A DNA stretch of 64,000 nucleotides from Winkia neuii subsp. neuii DSM 8576 (lineage in GTDB: Bacteria > Actinomycetota > Actinomycetes > Actinomycetales > Actinomycetaceae), in assembly GCF_000420405.1 (NCBI RefSeq), contig NZ_ATUW01000001.1:29072-93071 (forward strand), written 5' to 3'. The notes below the pieces were generated by a model. That model was given only the letters and a program-made list of their open reading frames with translations. It ran no database searches and was not told the DNA's origin. Position 1 is the stretch's first letter. Each line of letters starts with the position of its first letter. Shown piece by piece: positions 1 to 8,280 of the stretch. Made by a program: the position numbers and the translations under genes.

Positions 1-1
1 C

Positions 2-298
2 CAGATGGCCAAGAAGTGTGGCACCGGTGGTGCGTTGCTGGCTGTGGCAGGGGTGTTGGCCCTGTACATGTTGGGGCTGCTGCTGTGGGCGGCCGTTTAT
101 GGCATTGCCGTGGCATTGCCCATGTGGGCCTCTTGCTTGATCGTTGCCGGCGTACTGCTGTTGATCATTTTGATCTTGGCGTTGATCGGTTCCTCTATGC
201 TGAAGAAGGGCACAAAAGATAAGCCCGAACCACAAAAAGGTTTCAAAGAATCTATCGAAGCAGCTAAGACTGGCGCACAGAAGGGATTGGGCAAGTGA
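2..298 (+). CDS. Phage-holin-family (Holin-X type) membrane protein, 5' end outside window
   Basis: The reading frame is open to the window edge, so this is the C-terminal part; an in-frame ATG at 5 is possible but the family normally has an extra amphipathic N-terminal stretch of about 40 residues. Visible are two hydrophobic segments (about residues 9-35 and 39-65) separated by a short Pro-containing turn, then a charged tail rich in Lys. This layout matches the actinobacterial Holin-X/superfamily III proteins, which despite the name are chromosomal membrane proteins of unknown role. The stop overlaps the GTG of the next gene by 4 bp, so the two are translationally coupled; Holin-X and DUF3618 proteins are commonly encoded together. 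Family assignment is by pattern, not by search. Confidence 0.7.
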   Translation, partial: QMAKKCGTGGALLAVAGVLALYMLGLLLWAAVYGIAVALPMWASCLIVAGVLLLIILILALIGSSMLKKGTKDKPEPQKGFKESIEAAKTGAQKGLGK

Positions 299-579
299 GC
301 GAAAACCGCACTCCCGAACAAATTGAAGAGGAACTCCGGCGCGCGCGCAGGGAAATGCAGGACACCGTGGATCAGCTGGCAGCCCAGCTCGATCCCAAGG
401 TGAAGGTCCAAGAATTTAAAGACACGGCCAAGGTTAAAGCTGAAGAGACGAAAGTGAAAGCTCAATCACTTTTCGCTCAGGTTCAAGCTGGCGACAAGAA
501 GGCCATTGGCACGGTTGCTGGCGCAGCTGGGGCGCTAATTACTGCCCTTGGCATTGCCTACTTCGCTAAGCGAAACTAA
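295..579 (+). CDS. DUF3618 domain protein
   Basis: A 94-residue protein starting at a GTG that overlaps the preceding stop (GTGA). The N-terminus (RTPEQIEEELRRARREMQDT) is the DUF3618 signature, followed by a Lys/Glu-rich amphipathic helix and one C-terminal transmembrane helix (about residues 68-90) containing AGAAGALITALGIAYF. It is probably a peripheral or single-pass membrane protein partnering the Holin-X-like protein. Function is unknown. Length and order agree with the family. Confidence 0.85.
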   Translation: MSENRTPEQIEEELRRARREMQDTVDQLAAQLDPKVKVQEFKDTAKVKAEETKVKAQSLFAQVQAGDKKAIGTVAGAAGALITALGIAYFAKRN

Positions 580-680
580 CTATTTCTTTACGGCGACATG
601 GGTTCGCCAAAAGCTTATGGTTAGCGAAAGGGCGCAACGAAGTTGTACCCTATAGACACGAAACATTTAAGTTGAACATC

Positions 681-732
681 CGGGACGCACCTTTGTGCCT
701 TCCCGACGAGAAGAATAGAGGGGGTCGACCCC
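681..732 (+). promoter_or_regulatory. Structured leader of the DUF3073 gene
   Basis: Two structures precede the ATG at 733. A hairpin at 681-705 has arms CGGGA/TCCCG and GCAC/GTGC around a CTTT loop. A perfect 12-base palindrome GGGGTCGACCCC at 721-732 abuts the start codon and includes the purine-rich ribosome-binding region (AGAGGGGG, about 717-724). If folded in RNA, or bound by a dimeric protein in DNA, either could control expression. A TATAGA at 651-656 could be the -10 box. Functional meaning is inference. Confidence 0.4.
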
Positions 733-978
733 ATGGGGCGCGGCCGTCAGAAGGCGAAACAGCGTAAGGTTGCACGCAAGCTCAAGTACTTCAGCGCCGA
801 TACCGATTACGCGGCATTGCAGCGCGAACTTGCGGCTCAACGAGGCGAGACGGTTGACTCGGACGACCAGGCGTCGTACGACGACGATCCGTATGCAAAG
901 TACGCAGATAAATACGCGGACATGTATGCTGACGACGATGCTGATGACTGGGAAGACTGGGCATCAGCACACCGCTGA
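733..978 (+). CDS. DUF3073 domain protein
   Basis: An 81-residue soluble protein. The first 40 residues are strongly basic (MGRGRQKAKQRKVARKLKY) and match the conserved DUF3073 core; the remainder is an Asp/Tyr/Ala-rich acidic tail with repeats of the type KYADKYADMYADDDADDWED. The split charge suggests an RNA- or ribosome-associated small protein, but the family has no established function. In many actinobacteria it sits near purM/purF, which are 2.5 kb away here. A strong bidirectional terminator follows at once. Confidence 0.85.
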   Translation: MGRGRQKAKQRKVARKLKYFSADTDYAALQRELAAQRGETVDSDDQASYDDDPYAKYADKYADMYADDDADDWEDWASAHR

Positions 979-986
979 CTAGTATT

Positions 987-1021
987 TTTTGGCGGCCTGG
1001 GCACTAACCAGGCCGCCAAAA
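987..1021. terminator. Bidirectional rho-independent terminator
   Basis: Perfect stem GGCGGCCTGG (991-1000) / CCAGGCCGCC (1008-1017) with a 7-nt loop, flanked by TTTT on the left and AAAA on the right, so it can terminate the DUF3073 gene on the plus strand and the acyltransferase gene converging on the minus strand. Confidence 0.9.
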
Positions 1022-1031
1022 TGTTTAACCC

Positions 1032-3034
1032 TTACAGGCGAATATCTTTTGTGGCCTGTTCGAAGTAGGGGCCTAGCGTTCCCGAATAGTCTTTCGACAG
1101 GTGTTCGTGGTCTTGGTAGACGTAGATGTTGCCCACTATCGGGGGGCACTTCCCGTTTGGGCAGATCTGTTCGCTCAGGTCCACGAAGTGGTAGTTTTTC
1201 GATTCTGTGAGGCCGGGCAGGTCGGTGGCGTACACGCGTCGGTACGGTTCTGCACATTGCTCGTTTGGATCGGTGGCTGTTACCGCACACTCGTACTTGT
1301 TTGTCGCAAAGATCGGGTTGTCGCGCATCCCAATAACTTTGATGCCATGGTCTAAGAAGGCGCGCACTACCTCAGAGTGCCCTGGCACTACTTCGTCGGG
1401 GTGCTTCGGGCTCGCCAGGGTAGACACTACGATCACCGCATCAGGGCGCACCTTGTTCACCGTCCACCGCACGCCAGCTTCCACCCACTTTTTACACGTG
1501 TCGTCATTGCCCTGGTAGGTGAGGGAAAGCTTGCACCCGCCCATTAGGAGTGCGGCCAGGTTCCACTTTCGCTTTTTCGCAGCATATTCGATTGCGGGCA
1601 GGTACTGTTCCGCGTGTGAATCACCAAAAACTAACACGTTGGGGCCGGAGCCCCCGCCCTCGCGCATCTGCCTGCACGAGTTGGCGTGCTTGGCCACCTG
1701 CCCGAAATCTGGCGCCCCGGCAAAGGCGCCCACGCACGGGTTGGGAAATCCTGCCCACTGTTTCGGCAAATCCGCTGGCCCTGGGATTGGCTTTGCAGCA
1801 TAGGCTGGCTCCTGGTTCATGGCCAGTACAGCGGCACCGGGGAATTTGTTCGTGCCGGCTGTGCCAACGCGCACTAGCTGCGAATCGGCTCGGGCTCCTG
1901 CCACATGAATGCCGCCCGCTCCCACGGCAAAACAGGTGAGCACCAAGATGGCTTGGGCCCACCACCGGTTGTTCGCCCACCGCCACTTGCGCACCGGATC
2001 GTCTACGGCCGCGGTGAGCAGCAGGGCCAACCCCAGAGACAAAATTAGCAGGATTACGCCCTCGACAATGGAGAAATTAGCCTGCTTACGCACGCCTAAG
2101 TACACGGCAAACAGCGGCCAGTGCACCAGGTATAGCGCGTAGGAATTGTTGCCAAGAAACACCAGTGGTTTGAGCGCCAAAAATTTCCCTGAATACACGT
2201 CAGTGCGTACCAGTAGCAAAAGTACCGCGGTTGCCGCGATGGGCAGCAAACAAATCGGCCCCGGGTACACGCCCACTTTCACCAGTCCGAACGTCACGAC
2301 TACAACTAGTGCTCCCCACCCCAGCAGGTCTCGGAGCCAGTGGGGAAGAACTTTTTTGGGGCGCACGAGGGCGGCGATGGCTCCGATGGCGAACTCCCAC
2401 ATGCGGATGCGGGTGTCGAAGTAGAAGTTTTGGCTGCTGCCTTGGAAGTATTTGAGGCTGAGCCAGGCGAAGGAGGCGACTGCTATAAGCGCAAATACGG
2501 CTATGCCTACTTTTTCCACCTGCCAGCCAAGCCGTCGCGACACTGCTGCTACGAGGGCGAGTACCACCGGGAAGAGTAAGAACACCTGACTGCGATGCAC
2601 CACATGTGCATTAGCGGCGAGGACAGGGAATGGTCTGCTGCAAAGTAGTCGACGAGTTCAGTTTGTAAATACCAGTTCTGGTAGTAGAACAAGCTCGCCC
2701 ACGACTGGTTGATGATTTCGCCCCACCTGGTCTTGGGCAGGTATTTCAACGTCAAGACCACCGCAAAAAGTATGGTTACCACCAGCGGCGGAAGTAGGCG
2801 CCGGAAGGTGCGCACCCACCGTTTCAGCACCGACGGAATCTTCCCGCTTGCGCACCCGCGCACATATGATTCAGTCAGCAGGTAGGCCGAAATCATTATG
2901 AACACGTCGACGCCAATGGGCGAGCCAACCTGCCAGGCATGAAAAACAATTATCAGCAGTGCGCAAATAGCCCGAAGCCCCTGAATCTCTGTGCGGAAGG
3001 GACGCTTTTGCCTGAGTGGATCGCTTGCGTGCAT
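1032..3034 (-). pseudogene. Frameshifted acyltransferase-3 / SGNH hydrolase (OafA/OatA-type) gene
   Basis: Two overlapping minus-strand frames together encode one membrane O-acyltransferase. The upstream frame (3034-2549) carries the start of the acyltransferase-3 domain (FRTEIQGLRAICALLIIVFH, the catalytic-type His region, then SSPLMHMWCIAV). The downstream frame, usable from about 2590, continues exactly where the family would (QVFLLFPVVLALVA), adds further membrane helices, and ends in a periplasmic SGNH domain with FGDSHAEQYLP and the C-terminal DHEHLS block. The break lies near 2585-2595, where the expected few residues between HMW..V and FLLFP are missing, so a small deletion rather than a homopolymer slip is likely. 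An intact protein would acetylate cell-wall or surface polysaccharide. The downstream piece could still give a truncated product from a GTG at 2603. A sequencing error cannot be excluded. Confidence 0.75.
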
Positions 3035-3135
3035 GGCTTTTATCTTTCAGCTTTGCCCATTTTTCTAAGAGGTATCGTAAACCTACAGCTCCCACCTGCA
3101 AAAACGGCTAAATGCTGGGCCAGGTATCAAAAATA

Positions 3136-3440
3136 AGGTGAGGGCGGGCATCGCTGTCACGCTTGGGTTAGTAGGGTGCGCTGGGGTGAGTAGGGTGCGC
3201 TCTGGGCGCGGACGGGCATTGTTGGTCAAGAGCTTGGTGAATGGGGTGCGCTCTGGATGCGGAAGGGCATTTGCATGGTGCGCTTGGGTGAGTAGGGTGC
3301 GCTCTGGGCGCGGACGGGCATTTGCGCGAAGCGCAAGGGCAGGAGCGCACCCTACTCACCCAAGCGTGCGCGGAAGGGCATTTGCGCGAAGCGCAAGGGC
3401 GGGAGCGCACCCTACTCACCTAAGCGTGCGCGGAACAAGC
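3136..3440. repeat. Intergenic repeat cluster, locus A
   Basis: The gap between the acyltransferase and purM contains several degenerate ~60-bp units. It holds a perfect 24-bp inverted repeat (arms 3281-3304 and 3343-3366) around a 38-nt spacer, with a 15-base hairpin TTGCGCGAAGCGCAA (3322-3336) in the spacer. The hairpin recurs 60 bp on (3382-3396). A further copy of the other locus's arm sequence lies at 3230-3253. The same family occupies 8281-8600. All six frames translate to low-complexity repeats, so it is not coding. From 3035 to 3135 I see nothing. Confidence 0.85.
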
Positions 3441-3487
3441 CGTTGCGTAAAGCGCGGGTTAGGTTGCGGCCCGTTGAACGGGGGCTT

Positions 3488-4594
3488 TTAGGCGAGGGTG
3501 TAGTTGCCGGTCAGCACTACCTTGCCACCCTTTACGCCTTTGGCTTCCGAGACGACGCGCCCAGTGGCGGTGGGATCTGCCTCGACTTGCCCTAGGATTG
3601 CCGATTCGCACCCGGCCTGTTTGGCGCTCTCGCGTACGGCGTCGACGCTGTTTTCGGCGCAGACGGCTACCATGCCTATGCCCAGGTTCAAGGTCATTTC
3701 CAGGTCGTCCCACGAAACGTTGCCTTGGGTGCGCACCCAGTCGAAGACGGCGGGCACCTGCCAGGAGCCACGGTCGATGACAGCGCCTAGTTCTACGGGC
3801 AGAACGCGGGCCAGGTTTGCTGCCAGGCCGCCGCCGGTTACGTGTGAGAGGGCGTGTAGTCCTTCAACGCCAACTTTGTCTTTGATTTGTAGGCACATGC
3901 GCGAATACAGCCGGGTTGGTTCTAGGAGTTCTTCGCCTAGCGTGCGCCCAAATTCCGCTACCTGAGCATTCAGATCGGCCTTGGATACCTCCAAAACGCG
4001 CCGAACCAGTGAATATCCGTTGGAGTGCAGTCCGGAGGCGGCTAGGCCCACTAGCACGTCACCCTCGCGCACACGGTCTGCCCCGAGCATTTGGTCGGCC
4101 TCGACTACGCCGGTGGCTGCCCCGGCTATGTCGTAGTCGTTAGCACCCATCAGGCCGGGGTGCTCTGCGGTTTCCCCACCTAACAGGGGGGTGTCTACGG
4201 CTGCACAGGCTTCTGCTACTCCGCGCACAATGTTGGCGATGCGCTGTGGTTCGACGTGCCCGCAGGCAATGTAGTCGGTCATTAGCAGAGGGCGGGCCCC
4301 CACTACCGCAATGTCGTCGACTACCATGCCCACTAGGTCTTGGCCGATGGTGTGGTGGATGTCTAGCGCCTGCGCGATGGCAATTTTGGTGCCAACCCCG
4401 TCCGTGGAGGTGGTCAGGTATGGCTTTTTCATGCCGGCAAGCGCGGAGGCGTCTACCATCCCCGCGAAACCGCCGATGCCTCCCACCACCTGCGGGGTGA
4501 AGGTGCGCGAGACGGCCTCTTTCATGAGTTCTACGGCCTGGTCCCCGGCAGCGGTGTCGACGCCAGCGGAGGCGTAGGTTATTTCGTTAGACAT
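3488..4594 (-). CDS. purM: Phosphoribosylformylglycinamidine cyclo-ligase (AIR synthetase)
   Basis: A 368-residue protein of normal family length that converts FGAM to AIR with ATP in purine synthesis. Visible family features are the N-terminal substrate segment (TYASAGVDTAAGDQAVELMK), GGIGGFAGMVDAS, the nucleotide-binding STDGVGTKIAIAQ, LLGGETAEHPGLM and the C-terminal ESAILGQVEA region of the AIRS fold. The ATG is preceded by AAAGGG. It lies 17 nt downstream of purF on the same strand, so the two are one transcription unit. Confidence 0.97.
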   Translation of the reverse strand: MSNEITYASAGVDTAAGDQAVELMKEAVSRTFTPQVVGGIGGFAGMVDASALAGMKKPYLTTSTDGVGTKIAIAQALDIHHTIGQDLVGMVVDDIAVVGARPLLMTDYIACGHVEPQRIANIVRGVAEACAAVDTPLLGGETAEHPGLMGANDYDIAGAATGVVEADQMLGADRVREGDVLVGLAASGLHSNGYSLVRRVLEVSKADLNAQVAEFGRTLGEELLEPTRLYSRMCLQIKDKVGVEGLHALSHVTGGGLAANLARVLPVELGAVIDRGSWQVPAVFDWVRTQGNVSWDDLEMTLNLGIGMVAVCAENSVDAVRESAKQAGCESAILGQVEADPTATGRVVSEAKGVKGGKVVLTGNYTLA

Positions 4595-4611
4595 GTGTGC
4601 CCTTTCGTGAG

Positions 4612-6183
4612 CTAGTCGGCACTAACAGTTTGGCTGGTTACCGCACCTTTGCCGCCAGGTACGGGGGTGCCTGCGGGAATGGAAATTGGGTAGTCCCCAT
4701 TGAAGCAGGCCATGCACAGGGTGGATGGGTTTTGCCCGGAGGCGGCCACCATCCCGTCGATGCTCAGGTAGCCTAGCGAGTCGGCGTGGATGGATTGGCA
4801 GATTTCGTCCGTGTCCATGGAGGCGGCGATTAGTTCGGCGCGCGTAGCAAAGTCGATGCCGAAGAAGCAGGGCCACAGTACGGGAGGGGAGGAAATGCGC
4901 ACGTGTACTTCGGCTGCTCCTGCCTCGCGGAGCATGGCTACGACTTGGCGTTGCGTATTGCCGCGCACAATGGAATCGTCTACTACAATCAGCCGTTTGC
5001 CCTGGATAATTTCGCGGATCGGATTTAGTTTCAGTCTGATGCCGCGCTGGCGCATTATTTGGGTGGGCTGAATGAATGTGCGGCCCACGTAGGCGTTCTT
5101 GACTAGGCCCTGTTGGAAGGGGATCCCGCTTTCTTCGGCGTAGCCTATGGCGGCGGGGGTTCCGGAGTCCGGGGTGGCCATGACTAGGTCCGCTTCCACT
5201 GGGTGTTCCCTGGCCAGGGCGGCACCCATTTCGCGGCGGGACTGGATTATTGATCTGCCGCCGATGCGCGTGTCTGGGCGGGCCAGGTAGACGTATTCGA
5301 ACGCGCACACGTTGGGGGTTGCGGGGGCGAACCTGTATGAGCGTATCCCCGAGTGGTCGATGGAAAGTAGTTCGCCGGGCTCAATTTCGCGTACCACCGT
5401 AGCGCCCACAATGTCGAGGGCGGCGGTTTCAGAAGCGAGTGCCCACCCTTGGGGTAGGCGGCCCAGCACGAAGGGGCGTACCCCGTGGGGGTCGCGGGCC
5501 GCGTACAGGTGCTGTTCGTCCATGTACACCAGCGAGAAGGCGCCTTTTAGGTGGGGTAACACGCGTAGTGACGCTTCGATTAGGGGGGCTGGCGGTTCGT
5601 TGTCGAGGGCGTCTGCCGGGCCTTTATTGCGGGCTGCCTCGATGCCGCCCTCGGGCAGATCCCAACCAATTTCGGCAAGTTTTTCGCCTGAGCCTAGCAG
5701 GGCGTTAATCAGGGCGGTGTCGGTGGAAGCACCCCGGGCGACCTCGCCGCGCGAACCCAATTTTTGGGTGACTACCTGCCGCAGCTGTTTGGTGTTAGTT
5801 AGATTCCCGTTGTGGGCGAGCGCCAACGTGCCCGTGCCGGATGGGCCAAGTGTGGGCTGGGCGTTTTCCCATACGTCGGCCCCCGTGGTGGCGTAGCGGG
5901 CATGGCCAATTGCCGCGTGCCCCTTTAGCCCTTCCAGTGCCTGATCGTTGAACACTTGGCTGACTAGCCCCAAGTCTTTGTAAACCAGGATCTTCTCGCC
6001 ATTCGAGGTGGCGATGCCGGCGGACTGTTGGCCGCGGTGTTGGAGAGCGTAGATGCCAAAGTAGGTTAGTCGGGAAACGTCTTCATCGGGGGCCCAAACG
6101 CCAAAAACACCGCACTGATCTTGCGGTGCAGGGTCGTCGTTTAGATCCAAAGTGTGGCTCAGTTGGCCGTCGCCGCGTATCAC
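4612..6183 (-). CDS. purF: Amidophosphoribosyltransferase
   Basis: First enzyme of de novo purine synthesis: transfers ammonia from glutamine to PRPP. The 523-residue product starts at a GTG overlapping the upstream stop (GTGA). A ~23-residue propeptide precedes the expected catalytic Cys in QDQCGVFGVWAP, as in the B. subtilis-type enzyme, which is processed. The glutaminase domain follows (YALQHRGQQSAGIA, HNGNLTN), then the phosphoribosyltransferase domain with the PRPP motif VVDDSIVRGNT. The conserved Cys residues near CFFGID and CMACFNGDYP, typical of Fe-S-containing PurF, are present. Downstream is purM. Confidence 0.97.
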   Translation of the reverse strand: MIRGDGQLSHTLDLNDDPAPQDQCGVFGVWAPDEDVSRLTYFGIYALQHRGQQSAGIATSNGEKILVYKDLGLVSQVFNDQALEGLKGHAAIGHARYATTGADVWENAQPTLGPSGTGTLALAHNGNLTNTKQLRQVVTQKLGSRGEVARGASTDTALINALLGSGEKLAEIGWDLPEGGIEAARNKGPADALDNEPPAPLIEASLRVLPHLKGAFSLVYMDEQHLYAARDPHGVRPFVLGRLPQGWALASETAALDIVGATVVREIEPGELLSIDHSGIRSYRFAPATPNVCAFEYVYLARPDTRIGGRSIIQSRREMGAALAREHPVEADLVMATPDSGTPAAIGYAEESGIPFQQGLVKNAYVGRTFIQPTQIMRQRGIRLKLNPIREIIQGKRLIVVDDSIVRGNTQRQVVAMLREAGAAEVHVRISSPPVLWPCFFGIDFATRAELIAASMDTDEICQSIHADSLGYLSIDGMVAASGQNPSTLCMACFNGDYPISIPAGTPVPGGKGAVTSQTVSAD

Positions 6184-7529
6184 GGCCCCATTGTTTCATG
6201 GTTCAGCGCAAAGATGCCAAATGCCCCCGCAGCCAGTTCCCCATTGTGAAACGCGTCAGCTAATAGCTGCTCCCCGGCGCCCGCCAAGGCGCTGTGGCTG
6301 GTAGGAAGCGGTTTTTCGGAGTTGTTCAACACAACTAGCAGCTGCCCGTCCCCCTCGCGCGCGAAGGCCCTGTAGGCGATTACTTCGTTTTCGAGGTGAG
6401 TTATTTCTACGTTAGCGTGGGCCAGCCACGAGTGGCGGCGGCGCAGAGCTATTAGGGAAGCATAGTAGTGCCAAAATTGTTTTTCGCCCCGGTTTTGGGG
6501 GCCTTGGAAGGCAGGCAGAGGGGGCCGTATCGCATCGTCGCCGCCTAGGCGTTCCTCTTTTACACCGCGCGCCCCACATTCGTCGCCGTAGTAGATGGAG
6601 GGGATGCCGGGAAGCGTGAACAAGATGGCTGCGGCCTGGCCCACTTGGGCGGGGCTGAGCCGGGAGGCAATGCGCGTTACGTCGTGGTTACCCAGGAAGG
6701 TTTGGGGCCAAAAATGTTCACAAAATTCCAGGTGCCGACGCAGGTTCCACTGCAGTTCGTAAAAGTTTTTCTGTTCTAGGGAAGACCAGATGGATTTCCA
6801 CAGTTCGTATTGGGTTAGGCTATCCCAGCCTGCCGCCTCTAGGAGCTGCGTGTAGTTGCCGTGGATGACCTCACCGCTTACCCACAGGTGCGGATATTTT
6901 TTGCGTAGCGGCGGCAGCACTTGCGCCCACAGGGCCGGGTCGATCGCGTAGGCCGCGTCCAGGCGCCACCCGTCCAGCCCTTTGCCTAACCAGTAGTCCA
7001 TTACGTTTTTGACGAGGGCGAGGACCGTGGGGTCTGAATGGTTCAACGCCGCTAGGCCGGCGTGCCCTTCGAACGTTTTGTAGTTGGGTAGGTGGCCGGG
7101 CTGCCAGCCGCGCCAATCTATGCGGAACGCGTTGGCGTAGGCGGATTGTTGGCCCCGCTTGGCCAAGTCCTGCATCTGCGGGCAGGCGGGCGAGACGTGG
7201 TTGAACACGCCGTCGCCTATAACGGAAAATCCGCGCTGGTGGGCGGCGTCTATAAGGGTGTGAAAGTCATCGATGTCACCCAGGCGCGGGTCTATTTTGA
7301 AGTAGTTGAGGGTGTCGTAGCCGTGCGAGTACGCCTCGAATATAGGCCCTAGCTGTAAAACATTTGCGCCCAGTTTGCGCGCGTGGTCGAGCCACGGTAC
7401 CAGGTCGGCCAAGGTGCGGCCGGGGGTGGTGTCGCCCTCGCCGGAGAAGGCCGGATTTACTTTGGGCGCACCGAGTGCCCCGAGCGGGTAGAGGTGCCAA
7501 ATTATTGCGTGCTCGCTGAAGTCGCCCAT
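6180..7529 (-). CDS. Alpha-amylase family (GH13) glycoside hydrolase
   Basis: A ~449-residue cytoplasmic GH13 enzyme acting on alpha-glucans or alpha-glucosides. The (beta/alpha)8 signatures are visible: GDGVFNHVS (region I), GWRLDAAYAID with the Asp nucleophile (II), VSGEVIHG with the acid/base Glu (III) and FLGNHDVTR (IV). No signal peptide. I place the start at the ATG giving MGDFSEHAIIWHLYPLG, because the sequence before it (an ATG at 7595 would add 22 residues) is not family-like. Its end overlaps purF by 4 bp, so it heads the purine operon although no functional link is obvious. Exact substrate unknown. Confidence 0.85.
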   Translation of the reverse strand: MGDFSEHAIIWHLYPLGALGAPKVNPAFSGEGDTTPGRTLADLVPWLDHARKLGANVLQLGPIFEAYSHGYDTLNYFKIDPRLGDIDDFHTLIDAAHQRGFSVIGDGVFNHVSPACPQMQDLAKRGQQSAYANAFRIDWRGWQPGHLPNYKTFEGHAGLAALNHSDPTVLALVKNVMDYWLGKGLDGWRLDAAYAIDPALWAQVLPPLRKKYPHLWVSGEVIHGNYTQLLEAAGWDSLTQYELWKSIWSSLEQKNFYELQWNLRRHLEFCEHFWPQTFLGNHDVTRIASRLSPAQVGQAAAILFTLPGIPSIYYGDECGARGVKEERLGGDDAIRPPLPAFQGPQNRGEKQFWHYYASLIALRRRHSWLAHANVEITHLENEVIAYRAFAREGDGQLLVVLNNSEKPLPTSHSALAGAGEQLLADAFHNGELAAGAFGIFALNHETMGP

Positions 7530-7587
7530 GGGTTCATTCTGCCGCACGCGCCCACTTTTCACCACCCATTCACTAGCCATACACATT

Positions 7588-7641
7588 TTATTCATCCGCT
7601 GAATAATGCGCTTTGTAGACCTTTTCTGGATTGATTCCAGA
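7588..7641. promoter_or_regulatory. Paired inverted repeats in the GH13/dps divergent promoter region
   Basis: Two palindromes lie between the divergent starts: TTATTCA-N5-TGAATAA (7588-7606) and TCTGGA-N5-TCCAGA (7625-7641). The second overlaps a TTGATT (7631-7636) that could be a -35 box reading towards dps. They are candidate operators, for example for a redox or starvation regulator of dps. No known consensus is recognised. Confidence 0.4.
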
Positions 7642-7726
7642 TTATGTGCTAGGCTTAGTTATGTCTTTGGCGCTGCCCACTGTGGCGGGCAAGCAGTTAG
7701 GCCCTTTGGGCCAGAAAGGAATCAAC

Positions 7727-8173
7727 ATGGTCAAGGTTGAAGGAATTGTTGGCGACACTCTGCAGCAGACGCTGGTCGATCTGATCGCTCTTGAACTGCA
7801 GGCTAAGCAGGCCCACTGGAACATTAAGGGCCCCAACTTCCGCGCCCTCCACCTGGCACTTGATGAGGTCGTCTCTCTAGTACGTAACGATCTTGACGAA
7901 GTTGCGGAGCGTCTAGCCACTATCGGTGGCAACCCCGACGGCCGCGAGGCCACCGTTGCGAAGACTTCCAGCCTCGATGAGCTCGAGAGCGGGGATCTGC
8001 CGGTTGACAAGACTTACGAAGTAATGGCTCAGAAGGTCCAGGCAGTTTGCGACAAGATTCGCGAAAACCTGTCGGAGGCTGACGATGCCGATCCGATTAC
8101 TGGGGACTTGCTGATCACCGTAGTTTCCGGGTTGGAGCAGCAGGCTTGGTTCCTGCGTTCAGCCACCAAGTAA
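7727..8173 (+). CDS. dps: Dps family DNA-protection / iron-storage protein
   Basis: A 148-residue ferritin-like protein that forms dodecamers, oxidises Fe(II) with peroxide and protects DNA. Ferroxidase-site pattern visible: QAKQAHWNIKGPNFRALHLALDEV with the conserved His, then Asp/Glu residues in RNDLDEVAERLATIGG. C-terminal EQQAWFLRS is typical. The start at 7727 has a good RBS (AGAAAGGA, 7713-7720); an upstream in-frame ATG at 7631 would add 32 residues unlike the family. Divergent from the GH13/purine operon; monocistronic, with a terminator at 8193-8222. Confidence 0.93.
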   Translation: MVKVEGIVGDTLQQTLVDLIALELQAKQAHWNIKGPNFRALHLALDEVVSLVRNDLDEVAERLATIGGNPDGREATVAKTSSLDELESGDLPVDKTYEVMAQKVQAVCDKIRENLSEADDADPITGDLLITVVSGLEQQAWFLRSATK

Positions 8174-8192
8174 GGTTGGCATAATCCCTTTC

Positions 8193-8222
8193 AAGAAGGC
8201 CCACCAATTGGTGGGCCTTCTT
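8193..8222 (+). terminator. Terminator of dps
   Basis: A perfect 30-base palindrome with AAGAAGGCCCACC / GGTGGGCCTTCTT arms lies 20 nt after the dps stop and ends in TTCTTG. The A-rich left flank means it could also work in reverse. Confidence 0.85.
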
Positions 8223-8280
8223 GCTGCATGAGGGCGCGTTCACCGCTTAGCGCGGGGTGGCAGTTAGTACACGTACGTAG

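Noticed and set aside
3138-3491. Open frames rich in Ser-Ala-Arg-Ala-Gly-Ala-His across the repeat loci
   Set aside because: They are translations of the tandem repeats, occur in several frames and both strands, and have no ribosome sites.
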